Source of the DNA: Paracamarosporium sp. OC-R06-R3
Lineage: Eukaryota > Ascomycota > Dothideomycetes > Pleosporales > Didymosphaeriaceae
Reading direction: 5' to 3'
NCBI GenBank assembly: GCA_019828545.1
Contig: JACVRA010000326.1
Coordinates: 21,966 to 85,965 of the forward strand
Length of the DNA: 64,000 nucleotides
Part shown: positions 1-13,187 of the stretch, piece by piece
Layout of the letters: every line of letters begins with the position of its first letter
Position numbering within the stretch: the first letter of the stretch is position 1
Program-made: the position numbers and the translations under genes
The notes under the pieces: model-generated
The model's database searches: none
What the model saw: the letters and a program-made list of their open reading frames with translations, nothing else
Told to the model about the DNA's origin: nothing

Positions 1-3000
1 GTTGGTGTACCGGCGTAAGTTTCTGCAAACATTAATGCTGTGCGGAACATACCGCACGTCGTGGCAGCTTCTGAAGCTCGGAGGAAATCGATTTCTAACC
101 ACCTATCTCGATCGACTCTTGTCATCTCCTTGGGAATAGGCTGGCTACGGAGGTACAAAATCGCTTGTTGGATGCTGCGCACGTATGGCACGTGTGCCAA
201 ATCGCACTCGGAGAACCAGGCCATTGCTGCATCGGAGATAATTCGCCGAACTCTTCTGTCTCCTTCAAATTCTTTCAGTAGGACGAGATGCATAATATAC
301 GGGAACAGCTTATCCGCCATGTGATTTATGCCAATGAGAAGATTAGGAAGCGCTCCTAACACAGGGTCTTGAGAGGCTGCACTGCATAGAGCGACTGCGA
401 GGTCCTTGATCCACTCTGATGCTGATTTCATATACGATGTAGGAAAGGCAGTGCTCTCAAGTAATTCCCTCGGATGCTGTCGGGCGGAAAATGGCGAAAA
501 ATCTACCTTTAGTGCCTCCACAAGATGATCCGGAACGTTACGCACCACTTCATCCGCCTCGTCACGACGGAGCTGAGAGAGTCGAGATACGATTACCCGG
601 AGTGCATCCTCTGCTAAGCTCACATCGTTGCGATCGTCGCTGTAGAGGATGTCTATCACGTCTTGAACAATAGCTTCTCGCGAAGCTCGGCCAAGTATGT
701 CTTTCATGCTAGCATCTTGCAATGACCACGGATGAGAATGCGCCGTGCTTCGCTCCACGCCGCCAAAAGCACTATAAGCGCGACCTAACACTCTTGCCGC
801 CCAACGCAAATAGCCATTACCGACATTAGCTCGGCGGCATGAGTCCCACACAAAAGGCGCATACCCAGCAGCGTCCGCATCATTCCCAAGTATATCATCC
901 ATGGCAGTCAACGCTGGTTGGAAATCTTGGCACAATAAGTTGAGTGCGACTTCTCGAGAAGTAGTGTTCAAGAGCTTGCGACCGGATCTGACGTCCTCCA
1001 GAATTTGAAGCAGAAGCTTACTTTCTTCACTATCGCGTGTGGAGTTGCCCTGTAGACGTACCTGAGAAGCCGCTGTCGTGATAAGTTTGAAAGCGTTGAT
1101 TGAATATTTATCATTTAGAGTCAAGTTTTCAGCATATCCTTTGAGTTTTGCTGTCAGCCATCTGTGGAAAACTTTCGCGGAATCCATAGAGGCCATGTAC
1201 TGAGACTGTTGCGTCATAACTTTCTGGGAGGATCCGAGAAAGCTTCGCAAAGATATAAGTATGGATAGACCGATTCCAGTGACGAAGCTGAGATTCTCCA
1301 TCAGGTACTTCGCTCCATTCTCAAACAAGAATTGGATTATGCCAATGGTATCTTCGGCACACTGGATATCTGTGAGGAAAGGTCTTAGTGATTGCAACGT
1401 CATCTGCAAAGGGTAGCCCTCATATGCTACTGGACCAGCGAAAGCTACTACGATTCTGATTTTGCGAATCATGGATCGGGCGTACAAGGAGCCAAGAGCA
1501 GGGTGAATCCTGTCTAGCAGCATCCGCATGACAAGTGTGTATGTAGCAGGGTTCCAAAAATTCGTTATGCCTCCAAACGCCCGGCGGCATAGCCGGTCAA
1601 CTTGATCAGGAAGATAGAACGCAGAAAACGATGGTTCAATGCCCACATTGAAGTCTACAGATGAGTGAGAATTGTTGAGCATTTTGTTCAAGGCTTGTAG
1701 AACGGGGTCGGACGGGTTTCGCTTTTCAAGCGACTTTTTGATTCGCTCTTCATAGTCGACGGTCTGGAATAAGTACCCAAGGGCTCGTGGAAATGATCTT
1801 TGATCCAAAGATATGTGTTTGGGCCCGAGAATTTGGCTGTTTCTGTTCCTTTTATCGCTGTTGCTTGCCTGGCCGTAGTCATTCTTGCTGATGAGCTTGC
1901 AAAGCAGTTGTTCATTGCTTAATAAATCCTTGTTGCGACCAGATCCTCTACAAGTGTCCCAAGATATGGTGTACGCAGCGGCTTTGCTTAGATTTCTTGC
2001 GAGGATCTCTGTCACTTTAATGCCAAGGTGTTGAGCTATGTAGTCGACTTCAGACTCCAAACCAAGCATCATTGCTTGTCCCACAGCTTCTGACTCAACA
2101 TCACGTAGAAGATCCTCAAGTGAGTCGTAGCCAAATATTGTGTGGGGTATCTCGGCGAATTTTCGCTTCCGATCAAGCCAGGTGAAGATAAGTTGGGGAG
2201 CAAACAGTCGAAACAAGGACATAGAATCGTTCATGTTCTTGGCATGCGCAACTTCAGTTATACAGTAGCTTGCATGCTGCGCTGCTGCCGTCACTACTCC
2301 AGCGGTGGCAAAGATACGGTATACGCACTGCCTGAGAAGAGTATGCCAGCGTGATGCGAGTTTAGACAAAACAAGCAGGCGAATTGCAATCCCTTCTAAA
2401 TCTTCGCCGTCTCCAGGAAGGTGACTGTCAACATCCTGCAAGATATCATCGTGGGTAGATAGAGTCCAAACCTCGAATATGGTGGGTAGCTTTTTGGCGA
2501 TGTGATATTTGACGGTCATCTCGCCCCTTGATAAGAGCTGAAAAAGTCTTGTACGTACTGATGGTGATCTCGAGTCATCCGAAAGACTATAGTACCGCAG
2601 CATGCCGTGTAAGAAATCCGCGACACATTTTTGAAGGCTGGGAGATACGCGAACACCGCTTCGCTCCATATCCTTGGTGTAATATTCGTACAGAGCCTTT
2701 GTTTGCTCTTTAATATCTTGTGATTCCTGATCTGCGGCTGTAGAACTCCATACTTGTGTCATTCCGATCAAAGATTCCACCATCATGCAATTCGATACTT
2801 CTGATGTGTTATATTCTCGTGCAGCTGGATCAATCAAAGCTTCCATAAGCCTTTCTAAAAACTTGAGGCAATCAGCTGCAGATATGTAAAAGCGGCCACA
2901 TAGTAGGCTTTGCACCAGCTGTCTAGATCGAAGTAAGTCGGACTGGGATTTGCAGACTAAATGCTCAATGAACTCTGAAGATACAGTGTTTTGCTCATCC

Positions 3001-5907
3001 TCAAGCGTATCAGGCACCGATGAGATCAGGTGTAGATAAGTAGCGCAGCATGCATATAGCGCACCAGCTTCTCCACGTGCCTCGATGTCGTGGCGTGGCA
3101 CATCTATCTCATGTCCCGATATACCACTGGTAATTTGTGAGTCGGGGCTGTCGTCGATGTCCATAAAATCTTCATTCTCAGCGTAAAAGGATTGCTTCAT
3201 CTCCTGTCTACTCCCAAGAGCGCGAGACAAGTGGGTTGCCAAGAACAACACACCGGCCTCGCGAAAGACGGTTTTGGAGAGGGTATCCAGAGAGTGAATA
3301 TCAGGGAGACTTGTAGCACACGTCTCAAGAACTGCCTCCATCTTGTATTGCTCGGTCTGATTTTTGGCGAGTAAGTGAGCTAGTGACTGCGCGATCTTTT
3401 CTGTAGCAATATCCAAAGCAGCTACTGGACGGTTACTACGCTCAAGCAAAGCGCTCAGTGCCGCCGTGACAATGCAAAAGTTCGTGATGACGCGCCACAT
3501 GTTCGAGGTTATCCCCTGTGGGTTTTGCTGTGACATGTCTTTCCATCGTGACCTAGTCTTTTCCAACTCACCCACGCAGAAATCCACTATACGGCTCTCG
3601 AGCTGTATGGCATGACTTGATGGCGTAGAACCGACAATCCCAGACAAGGATACTGAGTCAGTTCTGAAACCACGCTGTGGCTCCAGGAGAAGGAGGTAAC
3701 TCGAGAGGTCAGCGAAAGTGTCTATTCGCAGACATGCCTGGGCTATGGGGCCAAGCGTTTGAAAAGTCGAAGCCTTCACCGGGTTGAAAGACCGATCAAG
3801 GCAAGCGTGTAACAGAGCGAGGATGTCACGGGCATCACAATGATGTGCATTGAGAGAGGTAGATGTTCGCTCCGCCCACATGTCTGTTTGTATTGTGAGT
3901 TGAGCCATGATGAACTGATTAGGGCGCTTACGAGGGGACCATTTGCCAAAGAGCCAATTGAGAACCTTCTCAGCAGTCGTATCGTAGTTAGTAGGATTCT
4001 CTCTGACTCTCTCACGGATTAAAGTGATCATCAAAGCCACGCTTGTTTCTGTAAGCAAAGCGGGACCACTGAGTTCAATTGAAAACAGCAGGTTTTGTAC
4101 GCTAGCAGAAACAATCGAGAATGTAATGACTTCAAGCTTCAGCAGCACGTTCATCAGATGACAAGCTGCACGGCACGAAGATATGGACGCGACAGCTCGA
4201 GATGCAGATTGCCAAACTGCCGACCAGTAGGGCCTCAGTACAGGCCTCGTGGCACACTTTTGGAAAGCCGTCCTGTTCGAGTAAGGATTTGTCTAGTCGA
4301 CTGAGAAATGTAACTTACGCTGCCAGTGTTATCATGGCCCAGGAAGAGTGCACGGGATTTTCAGCCGAGATGAATATGGTTAGCTTCGCTAGTAGAGCCG
4401 CAATCTGGTCCTCATCAAGCGGGCCTTCCTGTACCATGAACGCAAGGACTTGCAGGGCGGACCGTTTGGCATTAGAACGTTGCTCTGAGACGTGGCGAAG
4501 ATACTCGTGAAAAAGGTGGGTGATGCGAGGTCGTTTTATCGCTATTTCATCATCGTATTCCTTATCTTGGGCCAGTGTGCGCTTTCTGTCGTCTAACATA
4601 GCGGATAGCCTTGCGATAGTCGCAACCGTAGCCCACAGAGCCTCATAACGAACATTCCCAGTGTCCATGGAGAATGTGTGTGTTGACAGAGGGTGAGAGT
4701 TGGCAAGTACTCCCCCTACCTTGCGAAAACAAAGATAATCCTCGTCAAGAAACTGATGGCTTGTTGTTTCCTGTCTGCGTCTGTACTCGCTATACATTGC
4801 TTCAACGACTGCCTCCAAATCGAGACTAAGTGTATCATCACGGCCCTTCGCAAGGAGGTGGCGAAGGTGAGCTTCGGTGTAGGTTAGGGTGATGATGACC
4901 TCGTCCCTTATAGCGGGATCGGACCACAATAATTTCAGCAGCGGCAGGAGATCCCGAATGACTTGTTCACTACGTTGCGATTTGGACAATGTGATGCGAG
5001 GTAAGATGGCATTGATTGCTGTAAGTGCGGCAGCATTGCCACGGCCCGCCTTCTTCTGGAGAAAAGTGATGAGGGCGTCAAGAATAGCGTCTGCGCTCGC
5101 TAGAACAGGGGCATTGGAAGCCTTGACGAGCAGGTGCAGGCATTGGACTAGGTCTTCAGCTGTATGAGTCTGCTCATCGGTATAACGTTTGCTCCGAGAG
5201 AAGGTCCCTCGCGGAGTGGCTCTTGGTGCACTGTCAGTGCCTCGCAGACTGGGTCTCGGTGCGCCGTCAGTGGAGTCGAAAGGAGTTGGAGCACGGCTTG
5301 AAATCGCCGTGTTCCAGCTATCCTGTGGCCCTTCTTCTGATCCGGAGAGGATGGTGATCAGAGAGTCAATGCAAAACTTGACCGTGCTATCCCAACAGTC
5401 CTGTGACATGCGTTCGACATGGGGCTGGTATTCCAACAGGGCACGGAGGGCTTTTGGGAGGTCGTCTGCTAGATGCTCCAGAAAAGTCCCATCTCTCTCG
5501 GGCAGCAGCTCGATGATGGTTTCCACTATCAGCTCGACGGTCGTGGTCTTGATGGTGCGCAGGGCCGAGTTGATAACGTGGCGGAGAGCATTAGCTGCCA
5601 GCCGGAGGAGCTCTGCGTGAGTTTTGGTCGACCTGGGCGCCTTGCTTATGCTGTGGTAGTAGGATGACCGCTCATCGCGCATGCACTGGAAGAGCGTCTC
5701 GCACAGCGCTAGGTACGCCTTGTTCGTGATGGTCTCGAGGCTCGCTTTCCCGTGGTTGTGCTTCAGGATATGGACAAGGTCCTTGAGGCCGGCTGTGCGT
5801 TCCTTGACTCTTGTCGTTGCGATCAGGACTGCCTACGGTTAGCACCGTGCGACAGCATCTTGCGCGCCTGTCTCACCCTTCGCGTCCTGGATGCTCGTGA
5901 CGCCCAT
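1..5907 (-). CDS. TEL1: Serine/threonine-protein kinase Tel1 (ATM orthologue), N-terminal part, cut by left edge
   Basis: PI3K-like kinase of DNA double-strand break signalling and telomere maintenance in the nucleus. Model: complement(join(<1..4272,4319..5828,5877..5907)). Exon 1 is 31 nt. Its 48-nt intron has donor GTGAGA and branch TGCTAAC; the second intron (4273-4318) has donor GTAAGT. Both junctions keep the frame, and the frame below 4272 was read open at several points down to base 1. The N-terminus has the TAN-type pattern (VKERTAGLKDLVHIL) that marks Tel1/ATM. Helical HEAT-like sequence follows, and the last residues before the edge (SEAATTCGMFRTALMFAET) look like the start of the FAT region. 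About 1,940 residues lie here; the rest of FAT, the kinase and FATC lie outside. It is head-to-head with NUP192. I see no damage. Identity is by motif and length, not alignment. Confidence 0.88.
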
Positions 5908-6215
5908 GCTAACGGCCGCTCGCAGTTCACTCGCAGTGCGGTGAGAAGCATTGCCCGGCTCCTAGCGGGCAGACCGAGCGCATGTAGAGGGGCGCATGGC
6001 TCGGAAAACGTCGCGTGCGACCTGGGCGCTGCTGCGGAGGAGATGCGGAGGTGAATGTTGTGCCAAGCGACAAGGGTCGGCAGGGAAAGCGCGCCCGAGC
6101 TCTCAGCAAGCGCGTCGAGGAAACTTTGAACTGCCCGCCCGCAACGTCCACCACAACCGACCCGCCAATCGCCCCGCTGCGCGCATGATGCGCAGAGCCT
6201 CCTTACACATCCCCC
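5908..6215. promoter_or_regulatory. Bidirectional promoter region between TEL1 and NUP192
   Basis: The two start codons face away from each other across 308 bp, so both promoters must share this GC-rich stretch or extend into the neighbouring gene. I see no clear TATA box or named operator. Open frames here are GC-rich shadows of the neighbours. Confidence 0.6.
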
Positions 6216-9200
6216 ATGGCTGACGACGGAAGCCTCCAAGCCCTCGAGGCGCTGCACCGCGACCTGTGCGCCCTCATCGGCAACCGCCTGACCGCGCTCG
6301 ACCGTCTGCGCCAGAACCTGGAGGATCACCTCGACAACTTCAAGGCGCTCGTGCACAAAAAGGGAAAGAATGATCAGAGCAGGAAGGCGCTGAGCTCGGG
6401 TACGCCCGCCCGCCCGCCGTCATATGCATGGAAGGAGCGACGCTGATGTTATGGTGTAGGCAAGATCACGATTGACGGAGAAGAGTATGAAGTAAACGAC
6501 GAGTTCAAGCAGGAAGCGCTCAATGTTGCCGAAGAGCTGGATCTGGACGAGCTCGAAGCCGCTGCATGTTTCATGGGCGCCCAGCAAGAGGCACAGGACC
6601 TTGACCGCCCGCAGGCGCAGACTGCCATTATCCGCTTCCATCGCCGCCGTGAATACGTCCTACTTTGCTTACGCATCCTGATGAAGGCCGCGCTTGACAG
6701 CGGCGAAGATGAAATCGCAGACCTACCAACGCTGCAAATGGCCGTCGAGATCATCGTGGGCGTGTTGGGCACAAACAACTATGCGCCGGCATACCAGTTC
6801 TGGGCAAAGTGCTTGGACAGCATGGGCGATATCGAAAAATGGCTTCACAGGATTGCCGAGCGACTGCAGAGTGCTCAAGTCGTTGGCCAGGCTCAATCCG
6901 CGAGCTTCAACGAGGTAATGACATATCAGCTGCAGAGTCTCACCCGCCAGCACGAAAATCTCGCCGCCATCTGTACCCACATGATCAAGCAGGGCTTTGC
7001 AAACATGGAAAATCTCAAGGCACTCCTCGTTCGAATGAAGACTATCGACAAGCATGACCTCATAACCATTCACTACGTGCCAGTCGTGATCCGCCTGATT
7101 TCACACGTAGCGTCGGAAGCAAACACTGTGACCAAGGAAGCGAGATCATTCCACAGTTCGTTGCTTGCTGCCAGGGACAATGAACCATGGGCGCTGCGCA
7201 GTCTTCATGCAGCGACGTTGGCTTGGTGGCTGGCCGAGTATAGTGGGCGATACACCGATCCGAACCAGCAAGACGTTGATCTTAACGGTGTAAACTTCGA
7301 GCACGAGGCTATAGCTCGCTCTGAAGCTTTCATGCGTACTCTGGACGATGGCGCGTTTCACTTCATGCTCTCGTTCAGCCAAGACGTTCGGCCAACGCGT
7401 TGGTATGATCCGCAGAAGACGAGTATGATCTCTTCACTCTTACAGGATGCGGCTGTATTGGCCCCTGAGTCACCCCAGCCAGAAGAATTCTTTCGGATAC
7501 TCGTTACAGAACAGTTGCAATACTTTGTGGATTCCTTCATCACAAACATGCCAGATACATTACGGAAATTGAAAGCGGAAGAAGATGACCAGCGGAGACG
7601 CTTGCAATTACACTTCCAACAGTCTACGACAGAGTATCCTCTGCATCTTGAGAGGTTCCTTGTTATCGTCTCGTACGCGTATGATGGCTCGCCGGATGCT
7701 GCCGAGGACTTTTGGTCAGATAAGGAAAGCAATCTCTATGGTTTCCTCCAATGGGCCGCAAAACGTCAACCCACGCCGCGGATTGCTATGTTTTGCGAAA
7801 TGCTACGTGCAATCTCTACCGGAAATGCTAACGCCGACTCTGCGCATCGATTTTTGTTAGAGGAAGGTGTGTCGTCTACTGGCAAGATTCGAAGGACTAG
7901 CTCTTTAAGCTACACACACATATTCAGCGAACTGATTGAATTCCAAATCAATATCCACGAGCCGAAGAAGACCATGCAAGCTAGCCTGTATGCCCCGTCA
8001 CAGCACGCGGTAGATCAGATTGTGGAGCCTGAAAGCGCAACGATGCTCGAGAGTTATCTGCGTTTGCTCGCTCATCTCTGTCGTGAGTCCGTCTTAGCGC
8101 GCCACTATCTATTAGAGCATCAAGAGTACAATTTGGCAGGTATATGCTTCGGTTTGTGCACTGACAAAGTTGTCACTGGTCTTCGGGCAGCCGCATTTGA
8201 CGCGACATCGGCTTTGCTTGTTGGCAAGGGTAAGGAGCGTTCAACTACAATATGGAATGCTCTTGATGATTGGACTGTCTCCGGTTTCTATGTAAGCTCG
8301 AAACAGACCAGCTCTTTGAATTTGGTACCCCGCGACGAGTTCTGGACCACCCTTGCCGATGGCTATGACGAGTCTATCGCGTTCATCCGCCTTTTACAGG
8401 CGTTAGTGGAGCCATACCCAGATAACGAAACATTGAACGACAGTCTTCCGTTCCCAGAAACATTGGGTTCAAATCGACGTATCCCTGGCATCGAGAACTA
8501 TATCGATTTTGTCATGCACCAAGTATTTGCAGAACGAAGCCTGGAAGTACAAGAGCCATTGCAGCGTCATGTATTGAGATGGACCTGCTTGAGATTCATG
8601 GTTACTTGCTTGCAGACTTTCAACGAGAACCTCGTCGTCTTTGCCAACAAGTCAAACATTCCTGTTGACGACGTCATCGAAACTTCATCCTTGGCTGTGT
8701 ATGTTACCCTGCATCCTTTCACGAGGGTAATGGAATGGCTTTTCAACGATAGAGTCATCAAAGCTCTTTTCGCGTCGTCTCACCACAATGTTGCCGACAT
8801 CGATGCGACTCCTACAGATTCACCGCTGGTTCAATCATTGATGTTGAGCATAGAAGTTATGGATCTCGTCATGAAGCTGCAGGCTACTTATTTGGACATA
8901 GTGCGCCCACTGTTAAAACAACAAACTTCTATGCAGCGTACGCCGGTCTCGAATCTCTCACTTGCCTCATTCGAAGATGCTGTTCTCAACAATCTCCAAA
9001 TCATTGTCGATCTTGGCCTTTACTGCGGAACCGGTCACGAGGCGCTTACCATCGCCTCTCTTCAACTTTTAGAGAAAATGGCGTCATCGCGAAAGCTTGC
9101 CGTATCTCCAGCCGGCTTTGGTCAACGCACTGGCCGTAGCAAGATCGTTGGCATTCTTGAAAAAGACAATGAAGCAGAACGTATCGGACGCTCGTTGTCA

Positions 9201-11337
9201 ACCCTCTTAAAGTATAATGTGGACGAACTTGACGCTCTGCAAGAAGCCCCAGGTTACATTATTAAACTCCGGATTCTTGAATTCCTCAACAGCTGCCTTA
9301 TTGCTGTGTCTCAGCGGCCTACGATTGCCCATATTCTTCTTGGCTTGTCCTGCGAGAATAACACGGTCAGGGTTGCTCCTGACAGTCTGTTCGAGAATGA
9401 AAATTCGCTTTTCCATGCGATACTACTCCTTGCGTATCATTATCCTGCTGAGGATGGTGGCAACTACATTGCGTGGATGTCCGTTATCAAGACTAAGTGC
9501 TGGGAGATCCTTCAAAGGCTGTGGAGATCACCTTTGACCAGCGCTATCATCATGGAGCAGATGCGGGAATTTGGCATGCCCTTTGAGGAAGCGATCCGCG
9601 CTCAACTTATTGACCTACGTACTCCCTGGGATGGAATGTCACTTCAGCAGGGCCTTGAAGACGTTGCGGAGGGCGGAACGTCATCATTCTTTATCGGCCA
9701 GCCTGCTCTTGCTCTTCAACTTTTTCTCCAGCGCCGTGCCGCGTTTCTGGATTACGAATCCCGAGAGTTGCGATACAGCGTGAAGGAAGGGTTGTTTAGC
9801 TTGAAATCAAGGATTCAGTCCCTTCTCCTTGGTACAGCTATTCGACCAGGTGAAGATCCAGTACGGACCGCTGATATCTTCAATCTGTTCGACTTTATGG
9901 AATTCACTTATCCAGAGCTGGGTGAAATGCAACACGATTTTTTTGACGGAGTCAATTTGGCATCCTGTCAAGAAGAAAAGGACGGCGTTTCAACGTACTC
10001 GATACCTCTTTTAGAACAGGTCATGCTGCTGAAGATGAAATTCTGGAAGAGGTTTGAAGGTCTGGAGGGCGAGGAAGAGATCAAGAGGATACAAGAGGGT
10101 GACATGTTGCTCGAACTCTTCGAGGATTGGAACCGCCGCGCACAACTCGCTCAATATCATAAAGATATCCTACAATCTTGGGTTCAGCTGTTGATGGTCA
10201 CACTTCATGCATGTGAGTTTGAAGACAGTGAACGAACAGGTTTTGTTCTCCGAGCTTTACAAGTCATCCTTCCTAAGCTTGAGCTTTCCTATGGAACGGA
10301 CCTCTACACGGCATTACAATTAGCAAGTCTTGCCGAGACACTCATCGAGAAGGTCGATCTCAAGTCCACCGCATTCGAGAAGACGAGGAACGGTGATTTA
10401 GCAAATGATCGTTTCTCGCAGCTCTTCCGTGCGGCTCTGACAGGCATCTATAGTCCTATATCAACATCCGAGCTCCGGGAGTATTGTTACCAGATATGTT
10501 TTCGATACATCAACGGCACTTTCGAAAAGGCTACTCGGGGCTCTCTGCTTGGACGACATACACTAAAGACAGTTAAGAACTGCGGCAGCCAACTTTTGGA
10601 GGTAATTTGTGACGATGCATACAGCGGCCATGGCACATGTCGTGTCTCAGCTTTACTCCTACTCAACGCGCTTGTCGCGGTGGCTACTCGCCAGGAGTCC
10701 AAATACATGCTGGACACATTCGACTCACTAAACTTTACCGGCGTGCTTGTCGACAATATTAAGCACATACCCGAGGAACTTAAAGCGGCTGCTGGACCTC
10801 AGGTACCTGCACTACTGTCCTACTACGACGCGAGTCTTGCACTCCTCCTCAGGATCTGCCAAACCCATGTGGGCGCCACCTCAGTACTCAACGCAGGCCT
10901 ATTCCCCTCCACTCGCGAGTCGCGCATCTTCGATGTGGATCCAGACATTGGTCTTGAGTTCGACGACCCTAACGCGCTGAAGAAGTATTACGAGCTTATG
11001 TTAGCTGTGCTGCGCGTCATCAATGCTGCGGTGCTTGCGCGCGGGCGCCAGAATGATCAGACGGTGTTCGCGGCTCGCGAATTCCTCAAGGAGAGCAGAC
11101 ATAGTATGGTAGCCATCTTCAAGAGAAGTGTTAATGTCGGTGCAGGGGTGGGACAGGACGGTGTTTTAGTCAAGGATTTGAGCGAATTAGTCGATTGCTT
11201 TACAGTGCTGGTGGAGGTGACGGGTTTTTTGGAGGTATGTGTATCCTGACGTGACTTAACAGGTCCAGTTGCTGACTGAGAAACAGTTTGAAGATTCATC
11301 AAGCCAGAAGAGAGCGAGGCAGAATATGTTTTCGTAG
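6216..11337 (+). CDS. NUP192: Nucleoporin Nup192 (Nup205 family)
   Basis: Scaffold nucleoporin of the inner ring of the nuclear pore complex, an alpha-solenoid with no catalytic motif. Model: join(6216..6399,6460..11234,11287..11337), 1,669 residues, close to the roughly 1,700-1,750 usual in filamentous fungi. The start (MADDGSLQALEALHRDL) is the first ATG and matches the family's short N-terminal helix. Intron 1 is 60 nt. Intron 2 is 52 nt with branch GCTGAC; a 28-nt alternative using the nearer AG was rejected as too short. After intron 1 the frame resumes GKITIDGEEYEVND, the conserved Nup192 N-terminal segment, and stays open for more than 1,580 codons. It is divergent from TEL1 and convergent with GCV3. 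No gaps or stops seen. Confidence 0.9.
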
Positions 11338-11981
11338 TACGTACACAGTAGCAGCGCGGATGGGTCAGAGTTAAGGGGTTTGCTCTGCCGAAAGCATTCA
11401 TGTTATCGTACTTGATTATCCTAAATACGCTCTAAACTTGTCTGGCTCTCCCGCATTCTAGTCTCTCGTATTCTGCTTCCTGTTTCGGGTTTCTAGATTA
11501 TCTTTTCCGACCAGAAGTCCCCCCCAAAACAATAGAGCTGCTTACTCAACCCTTGTTGCAGCACCACAGCCAGAGGTTTAGATATACATGGAACCACTGC
11601 CATTTCGGTGTCTCCAAACTGATATATGACACGTAGATGCAACGGTGTGCTGCTGGATAGATCAAGATCACGGCAGATGGGCTTGATGCGTCGTGACACT
11701 GCATGCGTGGAGAATCGGGGGCTTTGAGGGGCATTCGCGAAGACGGTGATGGAACACACGAGGGAAAAGGTGGTGACATGAGGTTGCGTGTATGATGGTA
11801 AGGGCACCTGGAAGTTTATGTTTGGCATTTGGTTGTTCATTGTCACAGTAAACTGTATCGAAAGTTTTATCCATCCTTGCACCAACTACCAGATGTGTTG
11901 AAAAAGGTTAGATGGTGGCCGCAAACTTTGTCAATTCTTGGACTGATGATATACACGTTACGTTTTTGCAAGAGTGACAGC
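11338..11981. other. Convergent intergenic region, NUP192 to GCV3
   Basis: These 644 bp lie between two 3' ends and should hold both terminators and 3' UTRs. Three short overlapping minus-strand frames occur, but they have no recognisable motif or conserved composition. I see no gene. Confidence 0.5.
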
Positions 11982-12594
11982 TCAAGCGTCCTCTGTGAAG
12001 GAAGCGTACTCGTCCTTGCTCATCAGCTTGCCCTCAGGCTCACCGCTGATGGCAATCTTGGCAATCCAGCTGTCGCCCTCGGGATCCTTGTTCAGGTTGC
12101 CAGGCTTCTCTTCCAGCGCGTTGTTGACCTCGGTGACGGTGCCACCAATAGGGCTAAGGATGTCAGAGGCAGACTTGACCGACTCGACGGCGCCAATGGC
12201 CTCGCCGGCGGCGACTTCGAGATCGACCTGAGGAAGCTCGACGTAGACGACGTCGCCAAGGGCCTTTGCGGCGTACTCGGAGATGCCGAGTGTGACTGGG
12301 CGGCGCGTTAGCATGCGATTGCAGCGAAACAGCAACGCGGCGTACACGTCTTGCCGTCGGCAGAGGCCTTGATCCACTCGTGATCCTCAGTGTACTGCTT
12401 CTCCCTCACTGCGCAGCCATCAGCAACACTGGTCAAACCGTGCCGGGGCGGGCAGGCGTACGTTGCGCAGACACCGTGAATAGCCGCTGGGGGACGCTGG
12501 GCCGCTGCCACTGGCAGGCAAAAGGCGACTGCCTGCGGGCGGCAGACGAGGTCAATTGGCGGGCGGCGCGGGCGACGGAGAGGCGGGCGGCCAT
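11982..12594 (-). CDS. GCV3: Glycine cleavage system H protein, mitochondrial
   Basis: Lipoyl carrier of the mitochondrial glycine decarboxylase complex; it shuttles the aminomethyl group from P to T protein and is reoxidised by L protein. Model: complement(join(11982..12295,12346..12408,12462..12594)), 169 residues. Both introns (50 and 53 nt) have GTACGC donors, and branch points ATGCTAAC and TGCTGAT. Exon 1 gives an Arg/Ala/Ser-rich presequence (MAARLSVARAARQL), then YTEDHEWIK begins the mature H protein. The lipoyl site lies in AVESVKSASDI, with the Lys in its usual place. KALGDVVYVELP and the C-terminal SKDEYASF are typical. Splicing is needed: the longest open frame alone has a false N-terminus running through an intron. 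Head-to-head with the mitoribosomal bS6 gene, so two mitochondrial genes share one promoter. Confidence 0.93.
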
Positions 12595-12798
12595 GTTGCG
12601 TACGGTACGAGGCGTGGGCGTAAGTGGGAAGAGAGGAAGAGGAAGGAAAGAGAGCCGTGGTGAGCGTGCGTGGAGCGGCGGGATGCGAGCTCTGGCGCTA
12701 GCATGGGGCTGCTACCCCGAACGGGCAAAATGTACCAGCAACAATCTTCACTCCTCCGCAAACACACCGCACCTCGACGCGCCCGCCCGCCCGCCACG
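12595..12798. promoter_or_regulatory. Shared promoter of GCV3 and MRP17
   Basis: Only 204 bp separate two divergent start codons, both for mitochondrial proteins. The stretch is GC-rich with purine/pyrimidine tracts. I see no TATA box. Co-expression is an inference from geometry. Confidence 0.55.
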
Positions 12799-13187
12799 AT
12801 GCTGTACGAGATGATCGGCGTGGTGCGCCCCGGCCGCCTCTCCGAAGTCAAAGAGTAAGGCTCCCTCTGCCCTCGACCGCCCCTCTGACCCTCGCGCGCT
12901 GCAGAATCGCCAAAACCGCCGGCAAGATCGTCCTCGAGAAGAATGGCGTCGTCCGCGGCGTCACCAACTGGGGCACCTTCCTCCTGCCCAAGCCCGCCAA
13001 GAAGCTGCAGTCGACACACAACGTCGGCCACCACTTCATCATGCGCTTCGACGCAAGCGCCCGCACGCAGCATTCGCTCCGCCGTACTATGAGCTTGGAT
13101 CCGCGGCTGATCCGCTATTCCATCGTCAAGATGGGCACAAAGTTTGAGGACATCAAGGACGTGCCGGGGCAGGCCAGCTTCAAATGA
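12799..13187 (+). CDS. MRP17: Mitochondrial ribosomal protein bS6m (MRP17-like)
   Basis: Protein of the small mitoribosomal subunit. Model: join(12799..12854,12905..13187), 112 residues. The 50-nt intron has donor GTAAGG and branch CTGAC and restores the frame exactly (VKE/IAKTAGKIV). The sequence follows the bS6 pattern: MLYEMIGVVRP first strand, a helix, the VVRGVTNWGTFLLPKPAKK strand-turn, a HHFIMRFDA strand, then a helix ending in DPRLIRYSIVKMG, matching the 'vLR' motif of S6. The start is the ATG directly before this first strand; no separate presequence is seen, as is usual for this family. Divergent from GCV3. Confidence 0.88.

Noticed and set aside
1688..1915. Minus-strand 75-codon frame inside TEL1
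   Set aside because: Out of frame with the TEL1 reading frame, which is open through the same DNA.
5823..6356. 177-codon minus-strand frame between TEL1 and NUP192
   Set aside because: It overlaps NUP192 exon 1 antisense and TEL1 exon 1 in another frame; the spliced TEL1 and NUP192 starts explain the sequence.
11235..11262. 28-nt intron alternative in NUP192
   Set aside because: Keeps the frame but is far shorter than fungal introns; the 52-nt choice has a proper branch point.
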